A stretch of 64,000 nucleotides of DNA from Phormidesmis priestleyi BC1401 (GCF_001650195.1 NZ_LXYR01000018.1:28788-92787), one strand, 5' to 3'; counted from the stretch's first letter, positions 1-9,957 are shown. The notes: generated by a model from the sequence alone, not told the origin. Numbers and translations are program-made.

Positions 1-1118
1 TTATCGAGAGTGATCGCGTTGCCGTTGCGGGTGAGGGTGAGAGCACTGACGATCGGAATCGACTTACCGTCCATGCCACCGACCGTCATCCAAACGGGCA
101 TCCCAGAAGGCATCTGAGCCGCATCGAGATAGCCGCCTACAATGCCATCCTGAATGCCGCGCCAGCTTGATTCGCGCACTAGATGCACGTCGTCTAAGCC
201 GTGGTGGGCAAAAAACCCTTTTTCTTTGGCGATCGCCAACGGCGCACAGGCGACCAGAGGAACAAAGCCAATCTCTAGATTGATTTTCTCTAACCCATGA
301 CGCGCCACAGCAGCCGTCTTTCTGGCACGAAGTTTTTTGATTTGCTTCTGCTGATTGAGAAAGTAAATAATCTCGCTGCGATAGCTGTAGTAGTTGGGGT
401 GACTAATCACCTCCATCCGCTTGCGAGGTCGAGGAATGTCAATGTCTAAAATCTGACCGATTTTAGACTCGGGTCCATTGGTGAGCATGACAACTCGATC
501 GGACAGCAAAATCGCCTCATCGACATCGTGCGTCACCATCACAGTCGTGACGTGATTTTCTTCGCAGATCTCCATCAGCTTTTCTTGCAGGTTGCCGCGA
601 GTCAGGGCATCGAGCGCGCCAAACGGCTCATCCAGCAGCAGCAGCTTAGGTTTAATGGCGAAGGCACGGGCGATCGCGACGCGCTGTTTCATGCCGCCAG
701 AGAGCTGGTCAGGGGGCTTGTCTGCTGCGTGGCGCAGCCCCACCATATCGATGTGGTGCTCAACAATTTCACTGCGTTCGGCAGCAGGCAGATGTCCTAA
801 AACATTCTTCACAGCCAGCTCGATATTTTGGCGAACGCTCATCCACGGCAGCAGCGAATAATTTTGAAACACGACCATGCGATCGGGTCCCGGCTTGAGC
901 ACTTCTTCGTTTTCTAGCATGACCACCCCATCGGTGGGCAAGTCTAGCCCAGCAATCATGTTGAGCAAAGTCGATTTACCGCAACCAGAGTGACCAATGA
1001 GAGAAATAAATTCGCCTTTTTCGATGTTTAGGTCAATCCCTTTGAGCGCGATATAGGTATCGCCATTGGTGAGGGGAAAGACTTTTTCAACGTTTTCAAC
1101 GGTAACAAAATGAGTCAT
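1..1118 (-). CDS. nrtC: Nitrate/nitrite ABC transporter, ATPase fused to a substrate-binding-like domain (NrtC), 3' end outside window
   Basis: ATPase subunit of the nitrate/nitrite importer, acting at the inner face of the plasma membrane. The reading frame starts at the ATG at 1116-1118 and stays open to the left edge, so 372 residues are visible and the C-terminus is missing. Walker A (GHSGCGKST) is at residues 42-50, followed by the LSGGMKQR signature and Walker [13 protein letters not shown]. After about residue 270 the protein continues into an NrtA-like stretch ([20 protein letters not shown]). That fusion is typical of NrtC and separates it from NrtD, which is only an ATPase. It lies 45 bases after nrtB in the same orientation, so it is read as the third gene of an nrtABC operon. 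Confidence 0.93.
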   Translation of the reverse strand, partial: MTHFVTVENVEKVFPLTNGDTYIALKGIDLNIEKGEFISLIGHSGCGKSTLLNMIAGLDLPTDGVVMLENEEVLKPGPDRMVVFQNYSLLPWMSVRQNIELAVKNVLGHLPAAERSEIVEHHIDMVGLRHAADKPPDQLSGGMKQRVAIARAFAIKPKLLLLDEPFGALDALTRGNLQEKLMEICEENHVTTVMVTHDVDEAILLSDRVVMLTNGPESKIGQILDIDIPRPRKRMEVISHPNYYSYRSEIIYFLNQQKQIKKLRARKTAAVARHGLEKINLEIGFVPLVACAPLAIAKEKGFFAHHGLDDVHLVRESSWRGIQDGIVGGYLDAAQMPSGMPVWMTVGGMDGKSIPIVSALTLTRNGNAITLD

Positions 1119-1163
1119 GGCAAGGTTAGATAGGGGAGTGGATGAATGATGATGTCTGAATCA

Positions 1164-2009
1164 TTAGCGTTGACTGCTAGGCAGAATGAGCGTTTGAAGG
1201 CGCTCCATCATTTTGTCGAGCAGCCAGCCCACCAAACCGATATAAACCAGTGCCAGAATGATTTCGCTAATTTGGCTGTTTTGGTAAGCGTTCCAGATAA
1301 AGAAGCCAATGCCAACGATGCCAGACATCACGATTTCTGCGGCGATAATTGCTAACCAGGCAAGACCGATCGAGATCCGCAATCCGGTAAAGATATAGGG
1401 CAGTGCAGCCGGAAAGAGAATCTTAAAGAAATACTCTGACTTAGGAAGCTGCAGCACTTTGGCAACGTTGTTGTAATCGCTAGGAATCTGCTGAACGCCA
1501 ACAGCCGTGTTAATGAGAATGGGCCAAATCGCCGTGATGAAGATAACAAATAGGGCAGCAGGTTGGTTTTGTTGCAGAGCAGCAAGGGCGATCGGAACCC
1601 AAGCTAAAGGTGGAACCGTTCGGAGAATTTGAAAAATTGGGTCAAGGGATTTAGACACTCGCTTGTTCATGCCGACGAGAATGCCAAGACTAATGCCGAC
1701 GACCGCAGCGAGAGAATACCCAATCGCGACTCGTTGCAGACTTGACATGACTTGCCAAAACAGCCCTTTGTCGGTGCCGCCTCGATCATAGAAGGGATAA
1801 GCGATCAGAGGCATCCAAGTTTCTTGCACGACTCGCACCGGAGTGGGTAGCGTGGTCAATCCTGGAATGGAAGCCAGGAGTTGCCAGATAGCAAGCAAAA
1901 TAAGCAGTGCAATTAACGGCGAGGCAATGTCATCTAAGCGCTCCATTAACTTTGAGTTAGTGGGCTTGCGAAGAGACGTGGTTGGGTTGCGTTTTTGAAC
2001 GAGGGTCAT
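1164..2009 (-). CDS. nrtB: Nitrate ABC transporter permease NrtB
   Basis: Membrane permease of the nitrate/nitrite importer, 281 residues, normal for the family. A hydrophilic N-terminus of about 25 residues is followed by several hydrophobic segments and the binding-protein-dependent permease loop (roughly EYFFKILFPAALPYIFTGLRISIGLAW) that contacts the ATPase. It sits between nrtA and nrtC on the same strand, 72 bases after nrtA and 45 bases before nrtC. The related permeases of cyanate or taurine systems are excluded mainly by the fused NrtC and the NrtA neighbour. Confidence 0.93.
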   Translation of the reverse strand: MTLVQKRNPTTSLRKPTNSKLMERLDDIASPLIALLILLAIWQLLASIPGLTTLPTPVRVVQETWMPLIAYPFYDRGGTDKGLFWQVMSSLQRVAIGYSLAAVVGISLGILVGMNKRVSKSLDPIFQILRTVPPLAWVPIALAALQQNQPAALFVIFITAIWPILINTAVGVQQIPSDYNNVAKVLQLPKSEYFFKILFPAALPYIFTGLRISIGLAWLAIIAAEIVMSGIVGIGFFIWNAYQNSQISEIILALVYIGLVGWLLDKMMERLQTLILPSSQR

Positions 2010-2081
2010 AGCAAGGCTCCTAAGTTCGGGTTCGAGAGATGAGGAAATGGGTTCGTAAGCGTGAGGTTTTTAGACAGGATT

Positions 2082-3434
2082 TTACACTTTCTTAATCTTC
2101 AAGCTGTCTAAATAAGCTTGAGGTTTTTCTGGATCAAATTTGATGCCGTCAAAGAATTCTTCAACGCCACGAGATGTGCTTGTAGGAATATCGGCTGCTG
2201 CAATTCCTAGTTCTTGAGCCGCCTGTTTCCAGATATCTTCGCGGTTGACTTGATCAATTAGCGTTTTGGCATTGGCTAGTGTTTCTTTGGGTAAAAAGCC
2301 CCAGCGAACGCTTTCGGTCAAGAACCAGAGATCGTGGCTCTTGTAGGGATAAGACACACTGCCCTTGCTGTCCTTCCAATAGAGAACTGCCATTGACTTG
2401 TCATCGATCGTCCGTTCGCCCAGATTGTATTTGCCCATCAGTGGGTCTAACAAAACGTTCTCTGGCACGTTGAAATATTCTCGTTTTGCCAGAATTGTGG
2501 CAAGCTCTGCACGATTATCAAAGTTGTCACACCACTGTTGTGCTTCCATGAGTCCTTTGAGAATCGCTCGGGTTGCTTTCGGGTGTTTATCAACCCAATC
2601 CTTTCGTATTGCCAGATATTCTTCGGGGTGCGCCTTCCACATTTCTGCGGTCAAGGCGGCGATGAACCCTGTTTTGTCTGCCACAATGCGATTAGGCCAT
2701 GGATCTCCGGTGCTAAAGGCATCCATTGCGCCGCGCTTCATATCTGCAACGGTCTGTGAGGCAGGCACTGTGAGCAATTCCACTTCTGCATCGGGGTCGA
2801 TTCCGCCTGCGGCGAGCCAATAGCGAATCCAAAAATCTTGATTTGCTTTAGGAAAAGTGTAAGCGGCTTTGAACCGAGCGCCACCTGACTTCAGGTTGTT
2901 GAAAAAGGCAACTTGCTCATTGAGTTTTAGTCCGATGTTTTTCCCAGCATGTTTGTTGGAGATCGCAATTCCGTTTCCTTGCGTGTTTAGCTGCGCCAAA
3001 ACATACATTGGCACTTTTGTATTGTCAGTAATCAACCCTTCTGTAATTAGATAAGGCATCGGCATTTGCCACTGTCCGCCATCAATGCCGCCACCCGCGG
3101 AGCCAATTTTGACGTTATCTCTCGCAGCGCCCCAGTTTGCCTGCTTATCAATTTTCATATCGACCATGCCATATTTGGCAAAAAAGCCTTTCTCTTTTGC
3201 GACAATCATAGGAGCCGCTTCGACGATCGGGATATAGCCCAGTTTTGCCGTTGTCACCTCTGGCTCTTCACCCGGCTTTACGCTCGCGACGGGATTGGCA
3301 CCCGGAGAAGAGGTTGAGCCAGTTCCCGCTTCAGGCGGATTCCCTGTGCAGCCTTTAAGAAGAATAGAGCCTGCTGCCGTTGCGCTTGCTGCTAACAGAA
3401 ACTTGCGCCGAGATAAGGGTGAAAACTCCGTCAT
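2082..3434 (-). CDS. nrtA: Nitrate/nitrite-binding lipoprotein NrtA
   Basis: Substrate-binding protein of the nitrate importer, about 450 residues, anchored on the outer face of the plasma membrane. The frame is open upstream to 3593, but the ATG at 3434 is preferred: it follows an AAAGGAAAG ribosome-binding site and puts a twin-arginine signal (SRRKFLLAA) at residues 8-16, with a lipobox ending in Cys (ILLKGC). The mature part carries the family signature [25 protein letters not shown] and ends KIKKV. It is the first gene of the minus-strand nrtABC run, so the operon promoter should lie beyond 3434. NtcA control is expected for this operon, but no perfect GTA-N8-TAC site was seen. Confidence 0.93.
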   Translation of the reverse strand: MTEFSPLSRRKFLLAASATAAGSILLKGCTGNPPEAGTGSTSSPGANPVASVKPGEEPEVTTAKLGYIPIVEAAPMIVAKEKGFFAKYGMVDMKIDKQANWGAARDNVKIGSAGGGIDGGQWQMPMPYLITEGLITDNTKVPMYVLAQLNTQGNGIAISNKHAGKNIGLKLNEQVAFFNNLKSGGARFKAAYTFPKANQDFWIRYWLAAGGIDPDAEVELLTVPASQTVADMKRGAMDAFSTGDPWPNRIVADKTGFIAALTAEMWKAHPEEYLAIRKDWVDKHPKATRAILKGLMEAQQWCDNFDNRAELATILAKREYFNVPENVLLDPLMGKYNLGERTIDDKSMAVLYWKDSKGSVSYPYKSHDLWFLTESVRWGFLPKETLANAKTLIDQVNREDIWKQAAQELGIAAADIPTSTSRGVEEFFDGIKFDPEKPQAYLDSLKIKKV

Positions 3435-4194
3435 GATTCTTTCCTTTTGATAGTGCGATCGTGTCCCTGGTGAGTGTGTATCACAGGGTAAAAAAAGCCG
3501 AGCAACAATTTTCGAGAGATGAATCTCGTCAAAAATTGAGTCGGAAATTGGGGTTAAGAAATACCGTTCAAATTGATGAATCAATGACTTCAATCATCAT
3601 TGATTAAAAGCAATGATTAGCATTGACAGTGCCAATCAGTTCATTGCCTATTATTTAATTAACTGAACGCTTGAAACAAGATTACTGTTCAACTGTCTGA
3701 AAGTAAAGAGAAATTCTATGGACGATCAAAGAATTACTCGATAGAATCTATAAGTAAACCTTTAGTTATCGTGCAACCCCTTGCCGGGAGAACATTCTAG
3801 GAATTAAAGAATTGATATTTCTAGCCGATTATCGTTACACTTCTAAACTTGTTTAATTAAGATTTTAGCGGTCGATAGATAGATATAGATGTATACAAGT
3901 TGATATTAGTAATGGTCAAAACAGGCACCAGTCCGGACAGTTTTAAATCGCCAACGGTAGAATGCGGGTCTGAGCCTCCTCGGCGAGGTCAGATGCTGAC
4001 GGTAGAATGCGAGTCTCAGCCTCTGCCTCGAAAATTGTCCGGACTATTGAACAGGGATTGTTTAATGAATAGAGAGAAGTCAATACCAATGATTTGAAAG
4101 GCAGCAACGAGTGCTTAAAGTGGTCAGGAGATGCCTGAGAAGCCACTTATTTTACTTCTCAGACATTTCCTAAATTCAACGCTAATGCTTGAAT
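3435..4194. other. Gene-free stretch upstream of nrtA, AT-rich
   Basis: A 760-base gap between two minus-strand genes. The part nearest nrtA is AT-rich and contains several short AATCA/TGATT repeats around 3570-3640. It is the place to expect the nrt promoter. The other half holds a compact inverted-repeat element listed separately. The short open frames in it overlap that element and show no protein signature. Confidence 0.6.
3930..4045. repeat. Inverted-repeat element enclosing two 25-base tandem units
   Basis: Two 15-base arms, AGTCCGGACAGTTTT at 3930-3944 and AAAATTGTCCGGACT at 4031-4045, are inverted copies with one mismatch. Between them lie two direct repeats starting ACGGTAGAATGCG (3954-3978 and 3999-4023), which differ at two positions and are 45 bases apart. 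The 116-base unit has no coding potential. It could be a tiny non-autonomous mobile element or a duplicated regulatory stem. The sequence alone does not decide. Confidence 0.6.
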
Positions 4195-5160
4195 TCAATC
4201 ATTGCTAGAACTGCCAAACAGATCCTCGATCGCACTCAAGGTTTCTGGCGACAGCTTCCGACCTGATGCTTTCACGTTCTCTTCTACCTGAGACGCTTTG
4301 GTTGCCCCAATAATCACACTACTCAGAGCTTCGTTTCGCAAACACCAAGCCAAGGCTAATTGACTCATCGTTAAGCCTTCTCGCTCTGCCAAAGGCACCA
4401 ATTTCTGAACTCTGACGAGCAAATCTTGATCCAACTGTCCTTTATTCATAAATGTGTTTTGTTTGGGATCGCCCGCACGAGATCCTTCAGGAAGCGCCTC
4501 ACCGGGTTTATATTTGCCCGTGAGAATGCCTTGAGCCAGGGGCGAAAAATTGATAATGCCAATGCCTTCACGATGACAAAGGGGCATAATTTCTGCCTCA
4601 ATGTCCCGTTTGATCATGCTGTATTGAGGCTGATTGGAGGCGATCGGACTCAGCCCCGCCAATCGCACCAGATCTGCCGCATGAGCAATCTGCCCCGCGC
4701 TCCATTCTGATACGCCGTAGTAGAGGATTTTGCCCTGCTGCACGAGATGATCAAACGCGATTAACGTCTCAGACAATGGCACACTCGGATCGTAGCGATG
4801 CGCCTGATAGAGATCGAGGTAGTCCACATTCAGACGCTTAAGACTGGCGTTGCACTGTTCAACGATGTGCTTGCGCGAGAGTCCTCGATCGTTGGCTCCC
4901 TTCCCCATCGGAAAATAAACCTTTGTCGCCAACACATACGACTCACGCGGATATTGCCCTAAGACAGTGCCGACCACTTTCTCAGTAGCTCCTCTGGCAT
5001 AAACGTTGGCAGTGTCAAAGAAATTGATGCCCAAATCGTAGGCTTTTTCAATGCAGTCACGGGCGATCGCTTCGTCTTTTGCCGCGCCATACGTCAACCA
5101 TGACCCTAAACAAACTTCCGAAACGCGAACTCCCTGTTTTCCTAAGTGCCGATATTCCAC
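4195..5160 (-). CDS. Aldo/keto reductase, Kv-beta-like subfamily
   Basis: NAD(P)H-dependent carbonyl reductase of the aldo/keto reductase superfamily, 321 residues, cytosolic. It opens MEYRHLGKQGVRVSEVCLGSWLTYG, typical of the voltage-gated potassium channel beta-subunit branch. The catalytic tetrad is recognisable: Asp and Tyr in FFDTANVYARG, Lys in VLATKVY and His in LYQAHRYDP. The C-terminal NADP-binding segment SVIIGATKASQVEENVKAS is intact. It stands alone and is transcribed away from the ArsM-like gene. The physiological substrate cannot be told from sequence. Confidence 0.88.
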   Translation of the reverse strand: MEYRHLGKQGVRVSEVCLGSWLTYGAAKDEAIARDCIEKAYDLGINFFDTANVYARGATEKVVGTVLGQYPRESYVLATKVYFPMGKGANDRGLSRKHIVEQCNASLKRLNVDYLDLYQAHRYDPSVPLSETLIAFDHLVQQGKILYYGVSEWSAGQIAHAADLVRLAGLSPIASNQPQYSMIKRDIEAEIMPLCHREGIGIINFSPLAQGILTGKYKPGEALPEGSRAGDPKQNTFMNKGQLDQDLLVRVQKLVPLAEREGLTMSQLALAWCLRNEALSSVIIGATKASQVEENVKASGRKLSPETLSAIEDLFGSSSND

Positions 5161-5323
5161 TTGATTTCTCCTAAATAATCCCTGCTTAGAGTTGCATCCT
5201 ATGTAATTGATAGAAAGAATTACCCTCGCGGAGGGCTGAGTTTCAGACTTTCTTCAAAAACGGCTCATCGCTGCAAAGCTAGAAGCGCTTAGACTAAATC
5301 CAAGAGAGTAACCCAACTGAACC

Positions 5324-6529
5324 ATGACTGACATTGCAACTGATTCGCTGACTCCAACACCCGCGACCTACGATATCGAACAGGCGGTCTTACAACGCTA
5401 TGGAGAGGGGGCGCGTCAACCTCAAGCCGAACTGTGTTGTCCAACCGATGGCTATGACAGCCGTTATCTAGACTCACTGCCGCCAGAAATCATTGAAAAA
5501 GACTATGGCTGTGGCGATCCAACTCGCTATGTGGGGTCGGGTGAAACGGTGGTTGATTTGGGTTCAGGTGCCGGAAAAAACTGCTATATCTTGGCGCAGA
5601 AAGTTGGTGCCGCAGGACGCATTATCGGTGTCGATTTCAACGATGAAATGCTGAACCTGTCGCGCAAATATCTGGATCAGATGGGCGATCGGTTTGGCTA
5701 TCGCAACGTCGAGTTTGTGAAGGGCAAAATTCAAGATTTGGCGTTGAATCTGGATCTCGCTCAACAGTGGTTAGATCAGACTCCGATCGCCTCGATCGCG
5801 CAACTCGCCAGCTTTGAAACTGAGTGCGATCGCTTACGTCAAGAACAGTCTCTAATCGCATCAGATAGCGTTGATGTAGTGATTTCTAACTGCGTGTTAA
5901 ATCTGGTGCGCCCTCAAGACAAAGAGCAACTCTTTCGAGAAATCTTTCGCGTCTTAAAACGCGGCGGACGGGCAGTCATCTCCGATATCGTCTGTGATGA
6001 AGACCCAACTCCCACGATTCTCAACGACCCCGACCTGTGGAGCGGCTGCATCGCAGGTGCTTTTAGAGAAGACGAATTTCTTGAAATGTTTGAACGAGCC
6101 GGATTCCACGGTATTGAGATTTTGAGCCGACAGGCAGAACCGTGGCAGGTGATTGACGGCATTGAGTTTCGATCGCTGACCGTCCGTGCCTTTAAAGGCA
6201 AACAGGGCGACTGCTGGGAGCGCAACCAAGCCGTAATCTACAAAGGTCCGTGGCGCGCTGTGCAAGACGATGACGGTCACACTCTCTATCGAGGAGAACG
6301 GATGGCAGTCTGCGATAAAACCTTTCGTCTCTACACCGATCCGAGTAGCCCTTATCAAAGCGATTTAATTCCAGTGTCGCCTCACAGTGAGATTCCTTTA
6401 GAGTCTGCACAGCCCTTCAACTGCTCGCGAGATGCCGTCCGCGATCCGCGTGAAACCAAAGGTTTAGACTATCGAGCCACCGTTAAAAGTGAGGCAAGTT
6501 CTTCGTGCAGCACCGATAGTTGTTGCTAG
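5324..6529 (+). CDS. arsM: ArsM-like SAM-dependent methyltransferase
   Basis: Probable arsenite (or related metalloid) S-adenosylmethionine methyltransferase, 401 residues, cytosolic. The SAM-binding motif VVDLGSGAGKNCY is at about residues 76-88 and GVDFNDEML at 102-110. Cysteines sit where ArsM needs them: Cys63 in YGCGDP, Cys190 in SNCVLNL and Cys242 in SGCIAGAF; Cys38/Cys39 precede them. The protein is longer than many ArsMs because of a C-terminal domain ending in a Cys-rich tail (Cys395, 400, 401). No arsenic regulator, reductase or ArsS is adjacent, so an arsenic role rests on the cysteines. A methyltransferase for another thiophilic substrate remains possible. Confidence 0.75.
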   Translation: MTDIATDSLTPTPATYDIEQAVLQRYGEGARQPQAELCCPTDGYDSRYLDSLPPEIIEKDYGCGDPTRYVGSGETVVDLGSGAGKNCYILAQKVGAAGRIIGVDFNDEMLNLSRKYLDQMGDRFGYRNVEFVKGKIQDLALNLDLAQQWLDQTPIASIAQLASFETECDRLRQEQSLIASDSVDVVISNCVLNLVRPQDKEQLFREIFRVLKRGGRAVISDIVCDEDPTPTILNDPDLWSGCIAGAFREDEFLEMFERAGFHGIEILSRQAEPWQVIDGIEFRSLTVRAFKGKQGDCWERNQAVIYKGPWRAVQDDDGHTLYRGERMAVCDKTFRLYTDPSSPYQSDLIPVSPHSEIPLESAQPFNCSRDAVRDPRETKGLDYRATVKSEASSSCSTDSCC

Positions 6530-6569
6530 ACGATCGTTCCCTGAGGCAACGGCACTATTTGAGTTCTGC

Positions 6570-7409
6570 TTAAACAGTGCCGATGTTTTGCAGCCGTTCT
6601 TCAGAGAATCCAGTGAGTTGGGCAACCTGCTCGATCGACATCCCAGACTGCAATAAATTGAGGGCAGTTTGACGCAACTGAGCCTCGGCTTGCTCGACTC
6701 GTTCGGCATCTGTGAGCAGCCAGTTAGCCTGTGCGTCATACCAGCGCAACCACGATCGAGTGATGCCGTCAAACTCGCCATGCCAGAGTCCTAATCCTAG
6801 TTTCAGCCCATTGAACCAAAATCGAGGACGATCGGGGTCAATCGGTTGTTCTTGATAGTCACTACCCACCAGTTGAAACACTCTCATCTGATTGGTGTAG
6901 CGACTAAACACCACATAGTAAGGAACTCGCAGAATTTTCTCGTAGACATCCCACTTTCGAGGCGGCGTTTCTGCTGCGGGTGATTCGGATTCTGAGGCGG
7001 ACGGCAATTCAGCGTTTTGTCCCAGGTCTTCTTTTTCGGTTCCAGGCGAGAGTAGTTCTACCACTACAAATGGACTGGTTCCTTCTTGCCAAATCACATA
7101 GCTCGATCGCAGGTCAATGCCTTCATACAGCCGCGACACGCCGAGCGCCAAAAACCAATCTGGGCGCTTGTGCCATAGAGGATGGTGAACGTCGTAATAG
7201 AGATTGAGATCTGAGCCAGTAAAGACTCGATCGCGACTGTAATCAACTAACCGGAGTGTCGCGCTTAAAAGCTGAGGTTGCAGATCGTGAAATTCGTCAG
7301 GCAAGCCGGGTTCCTCCGGATCTTCGCTAGGCAGATCATACATGGTCGGCAGAGTCAGCTTAGGCGAAAGCGGAGGATTGGTATGGGGGAATGTAAAAGG
7401 CTTGTGCAT
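6570..7409 (-). CDS. Uma2 family (DUF820) putative endonuclease
   Basis: Member of the Uma2/DUF820 family, which has a PD-(D/E)XK nuclease-like fold and is greatly expanded in cyanobacteria; its cellular role is unknown. The characteristic opening LTLPTMYDLPSEDPEEPGLP is present near the N-terminus, followed by DLNLYYDVHHPLWHKRPDWFLALGV and the core strand FVVVELLSPGTEKEDLG. The C-terminus is a helical tail rich in Ala, Gln and Glu. The ATG at 7409 is chosen because it keeps the conserved LTLPTMYDLP opening; an in-frame GTG at 7451 and an ATG at 7343 are alternatives, and no clear ribosome-binding site decides. It lies between and against two plus-strand genes. Confidence 0.82.
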   Translation of the reverse strand: MHKPFTFPHTNPPLSPKLTLPTMYDLPSEDPEEPGLPDEFHDLQPQLLSATLRLVDYSRDRVFTGSDLNLYYDVHHPLWHKRPDWFLALGVSRLYEGIDLRSSYVIWQEGTSPFVVVELLSPGTEKEDLGQNAELPSASESESPAAETPPRKWDVYEKILRVPYYVVFSRYTNQMRVFQLVGSDYQEQPIDPDRPRFWFNGLKLGLGLWHGEFDGITRSWLRWYDAQANWLLTDAERVEQAEAQLRQTALNLLQSGMSIEQVAQLTGFSEERLQNIGTV

Positions 7410-7612
7410 AGTGAAAATAGAGTCTTTGTCTTCTAGATTGAGGGTCAGCACGACTCAAGCCACTAAATCAGTGTTGAAATTTAAGACATTAAAACGCTCA
7501 AAACAGATTTCGAGGCGATGATAGGGTGTTTCCCCTTCATAGAGCAGAGTGTTATTCTCTTGATTGCACTCGCTCACATTCTTTGTTTAACCCACATCAG
7601 GTCTAGAACATT

Positions 7613-9199
7613 ATGCGCGCACTCCTACTCTATCCCCGCTTTCCTAAAACGATCGAGTCCTATGAGAAGGTTTTGAAGCTAATCAATCGCAAAGCTTCGA
7701 TGCCTCCATTAGGGCTGGTCACGGTCGCCGCTATTTTGCCCCAAACCTGGGAATTTAAGCTCGTGGACCACAACGTGCGGGAAGTCACCGAGGCAGAGTG
7801 GGATTGGGCAGAAGTCATAATCATGTCGGCGATGATTGTGCAAAAGCCAGATTTGCTAGCACTGATTAAAGAAGCCAAACAACGGGGCAAATCGGTTGCT
7901 GTGGGCGGACCGTATCCAACTTCGATTCCTCAAGATTCGTCAGGGGCGGGGGCAGATTATCTAATTTTGGATGAAGGAGAAGTCACGCTGCCTCTATTTG
8001 TGAACGCGATCGAGCGAGGTGAATCTCAAGGCGTGTTTCGATCGGAGGGTGAGCGCCCCGACGTAACGCATACGCCCGTCCCGCGCTATGACCTGCTAGA
8101 TCTGGATGCCTACAATGCAATGTGCGTACAGTTTTCGCGGGGTTGCCCCTTTCAGTGCGAGTTTTGCGACATTATTGTCCTCTACGGACGCAAACCGCGC
8201 ACCAAGACTCCGCAGCAGCTTTTGGCAGAGCTTGAATGTCTCTATCAGTTGGGCTGGCGACGATCGATCTTTATGGTCGATGACAACTTTATTGGCAACA
8301 AGCGCAACGTCAAGCTAATGCTGCAAGAACTCCAGGGTTGGATGGCAGAGCGGCAATATCCCTTCACGTTTCTGACCGAAGCCTCGGTCGATTTGGCGCA
8401 AGACACCGAGTTGATGGACTCAATGGTGGCGTGCAACTTTAAAGCGGTCTTTTTGGGCATCGAAACGCCTGACGAGGAGAGTTTGAAACTCACCAAAAAG
8501 TTTCAGAACATGCGAAGTTCTCTCGTCGATGCAGTGCGCGATATCAATTGCACAGGGTTGAGAGTCACCGCCGGATTTATCATCGGATTCGATGGCGAGA
8601 AAAAAGGAGCGGGCGATCGGATTATCGAATTTGTTGAGCAAACTGCGATTCCGACGACGACGTTTGGCATTCTTCAGGCGCTTCCTGACACGGCACTGTG
8701 GCATCGGCTGAAAAAAGAAGGACGACTGCTCGAAATCTTGGGCGATGGCAGTCAAACGATGCTGATGAATTTTATTCCGACTCGCCCCGTTGAGGAGATT
8801 GCTGAGGAATATCTTCGAGCATTTTGCACCTTATATGAGCCGAAATGTTATCTCGATCGCGTCTATCGATCGTTCCGTCAAATGACTGCGCCGCCGCGAT
8901 TAGCTCCGAACAAGTTTCCGGGTTTAATCGAGTTGAAAGCCTTGGCTTATATCGTTTGGCAGCAGGGCATTAAGCGCAACACACGGTTCATGTTTTGGCA
9001 TCACCTGTTCAGCATTCTCAAGCACAATCCAACTGTGTGGGATCAATATCTAACCGTATGTGCTTACGCAGAGCACTTTGTCGAATTTCGCGATCTGGTA
9101 CGTGAACAAATGGATGCTCAACTCACCAAATTTAAAGTAGAGGAAACGAGAAGAGACTTAGAGAAAAAAGACCTGGAGAACGCGTTGATATCGAAGTGA
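7613..9199 (+). CDS. B12-binding domain radical SAM protein
   Basis: Radical SAM enzyme with an N-terminal cobalamin-binding domain, 528 residues. Residues 1-140 form the Rossmann-like B12 domain (VAVGGPYPTSIP, YLILDEGEVTLPLF). The 4Fe-4S motif CPFQCEFC lies at residues 178-185 after QFSRG, and the radical SAM barrel continues through FTFLTEASVDLA and VTAGFIIGFDGE. A roughly 130-residue C-terminal region (DUF4070-like) ends in a charged tail. Cyanobacteria commonly encode such proteins, many linked to methylation or lipid modification, but the substrate of this one is unknown. It is a stand-alone gene preceded by about 200 bases without features. Confidence 0.87.
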   Translation: MRALLLYPRFPKTIESYEKVLKLINRKASMPPLGLVTVAAILPQTWEFKLVDHNVREVTEAEWDWAEVIIMSAMIVQKPDLLALIKEAKQRGKSVAVGGPYPTSIPQDSSGAGADYLILDEGEVTLPLFVNAIERGESQGVFRSEGERPDVTHTPVPRYDLLDLDAYNAMCVQFSRGCPFQCEFCDIIVLYGRKPRTKTPQQLLAELECLYQLGWRRSIFMVDDNFIGNKRNVKLMLQELQGWMAERQYPFTFLTEASVDLAQDTELMDSMVACNFKAVFLGIETPDEESLKLTKKFQNMRSSLVDAVRDINCTGLRVTAGFIIGFDGEKKGAGDRIIEFVEQTAIPTTTFGILQALPDTALWHRLKKEGRLLEILGDGSQTMLMNFIPTRPVEEIAEEYLRAFCTLYEPKCYLDRVYRSFRQMTAPPRLAPNKFPGLIELKALAYIVWQQGIKRNTRFMFWHHLFSILKHNPTVWDQYLTVCAYAEHFVEFRDLVREQMDAQLTKFKVEETRRDLEKKDLENALISK

Positions 9200-9256
9200 T
9201 CCTCTAAACCGAATTGATTCGTGAATGCGATCGACAATAGATTTACCAACCCCGTA

Positions 9257-9279
9257 GAGACGTTCCGGTGGAACGTCTC
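9257..9279. terminator. Stable hairpin after the radical SAM gene
   Basis: GAGACGTTCC (9257-9266) and GGAACGTCTC (9270-9279) form a perfect 10-pair stem with a 3-base loop. No U-run follows. It may be a transcription-end stem or one of the short GTAGAGACGTTCC-type palindromes often scattered in cyanobacterial intergenic DNA. Confidence 0.5.
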
Positions 9280-9363
9280 ACCGCTTTCACAATAACCCAC
9301 AATCGACTGTTGCATCCAGAGAACTGCCCCTTAGTCAAGCCTCAACAGCGGGAAGTTAGGACT

Positions 9364-9957
9364 TCAACGGGTCATAGCTTGATGTCCAGCAAGAATATTT
9401 TCTGCCATTTTGTAATGCTCCGCCACGATCGGCAATATTTGGGTTGCAAATGCCTTTACGTCACTATCTCGTCCCTGTTTGAGTTCTTTCTGATAGATAG
9501 CTTCTGTCTTGGCATGTGCCTTAGCCTGCCCGTTCATATACGCCTGATCAAACTGAGTTCCAGATAGCTTTGTTAGTTGAGTCACTAAAGCTGTATTGGC
9601 TGCACCGAGAGTAGTCGGTAGCATGACCCCTTTTCGAGCCGCCAAGGGTTTGAGCTTACTGCTTGACTGCGTGTGATCCCTAATCATCATCTGCGCAAAT
9701 TGCTTCACTTGAGAATTGCGAGAGCGCTGGAGGGCTAATTGGCTCGTCTTAATCTCCGTCATGTCACTTTGAGCTGCCTTTTGAACAAACTGTTGGTCGA
9801 TCGCATTAAGTGAAGACCGAGTGGCTCGTGTCGAAGCGGACGAACTTTCTCGCATCGAATCGCCTTGAGCTAGAACAGAAGGTGACGAAGATAGAGCCGC
9901 AATACTGAGCACACAAGCCCCTAGCCAAAAAGAACGACAGAACTGAGTTGATTTCAT
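9364..9957 (-). CDS. DUF4142 secreted ferritin-like protein
   Basis: Exported protein of the DUF4142 family, which has a four-helix, ferritin-like fold; about 197 residues. The ATG at 9957 follows GCAGG and gives a clean signal peptide (KSTQFCRSFWLGACVLSIAALS, cleaved near VLAQG). The mature core shows the family pattern: QFVQKAAQSDMTEIKTSQLALQRS, VKQFAQMMIRDHTQSS and a final helix KAFATQILPIVAEHYKMAENIL. Homologues are found in stress-response settings but no activity is established. It is divergent from the terpene-synthase gene across a 324-base gap containing a TetR-type palindrome. Confidence 0.85.
   Translation of the reverse strand: MKSTQFCRSFWLGACVLSIAALSSSPSVLAQGDSMRESSSASTRATRSSLNAIDQQFVQKAAQSDMTEIKTSQLALQRSRNSQVKQFAQMMIRDHTQSSSKLKPLAARKGVMLPTTLGAANTALVTQLTKLSGTQFDQAYMNGQAKAHAKTEAIYQKELKQGRDSDVKAFATQILPIVAEHYKMAENILAGHQAMTR

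Noticed and set aside
3478..3491. GTA-N8-TAA near-match to an NtcA box upstream of nrtA
   Set aside because: One mismatch to GTA-N8-TAC and only about 44 bases from the start codon, which leaves too little room for a promoter. No perfect site was found in the gap.
5637..6410. Several minus-strand open frames across the ArsM-like gene
   Set aside because: They are antisense shadows of a gene with clear family motifs.
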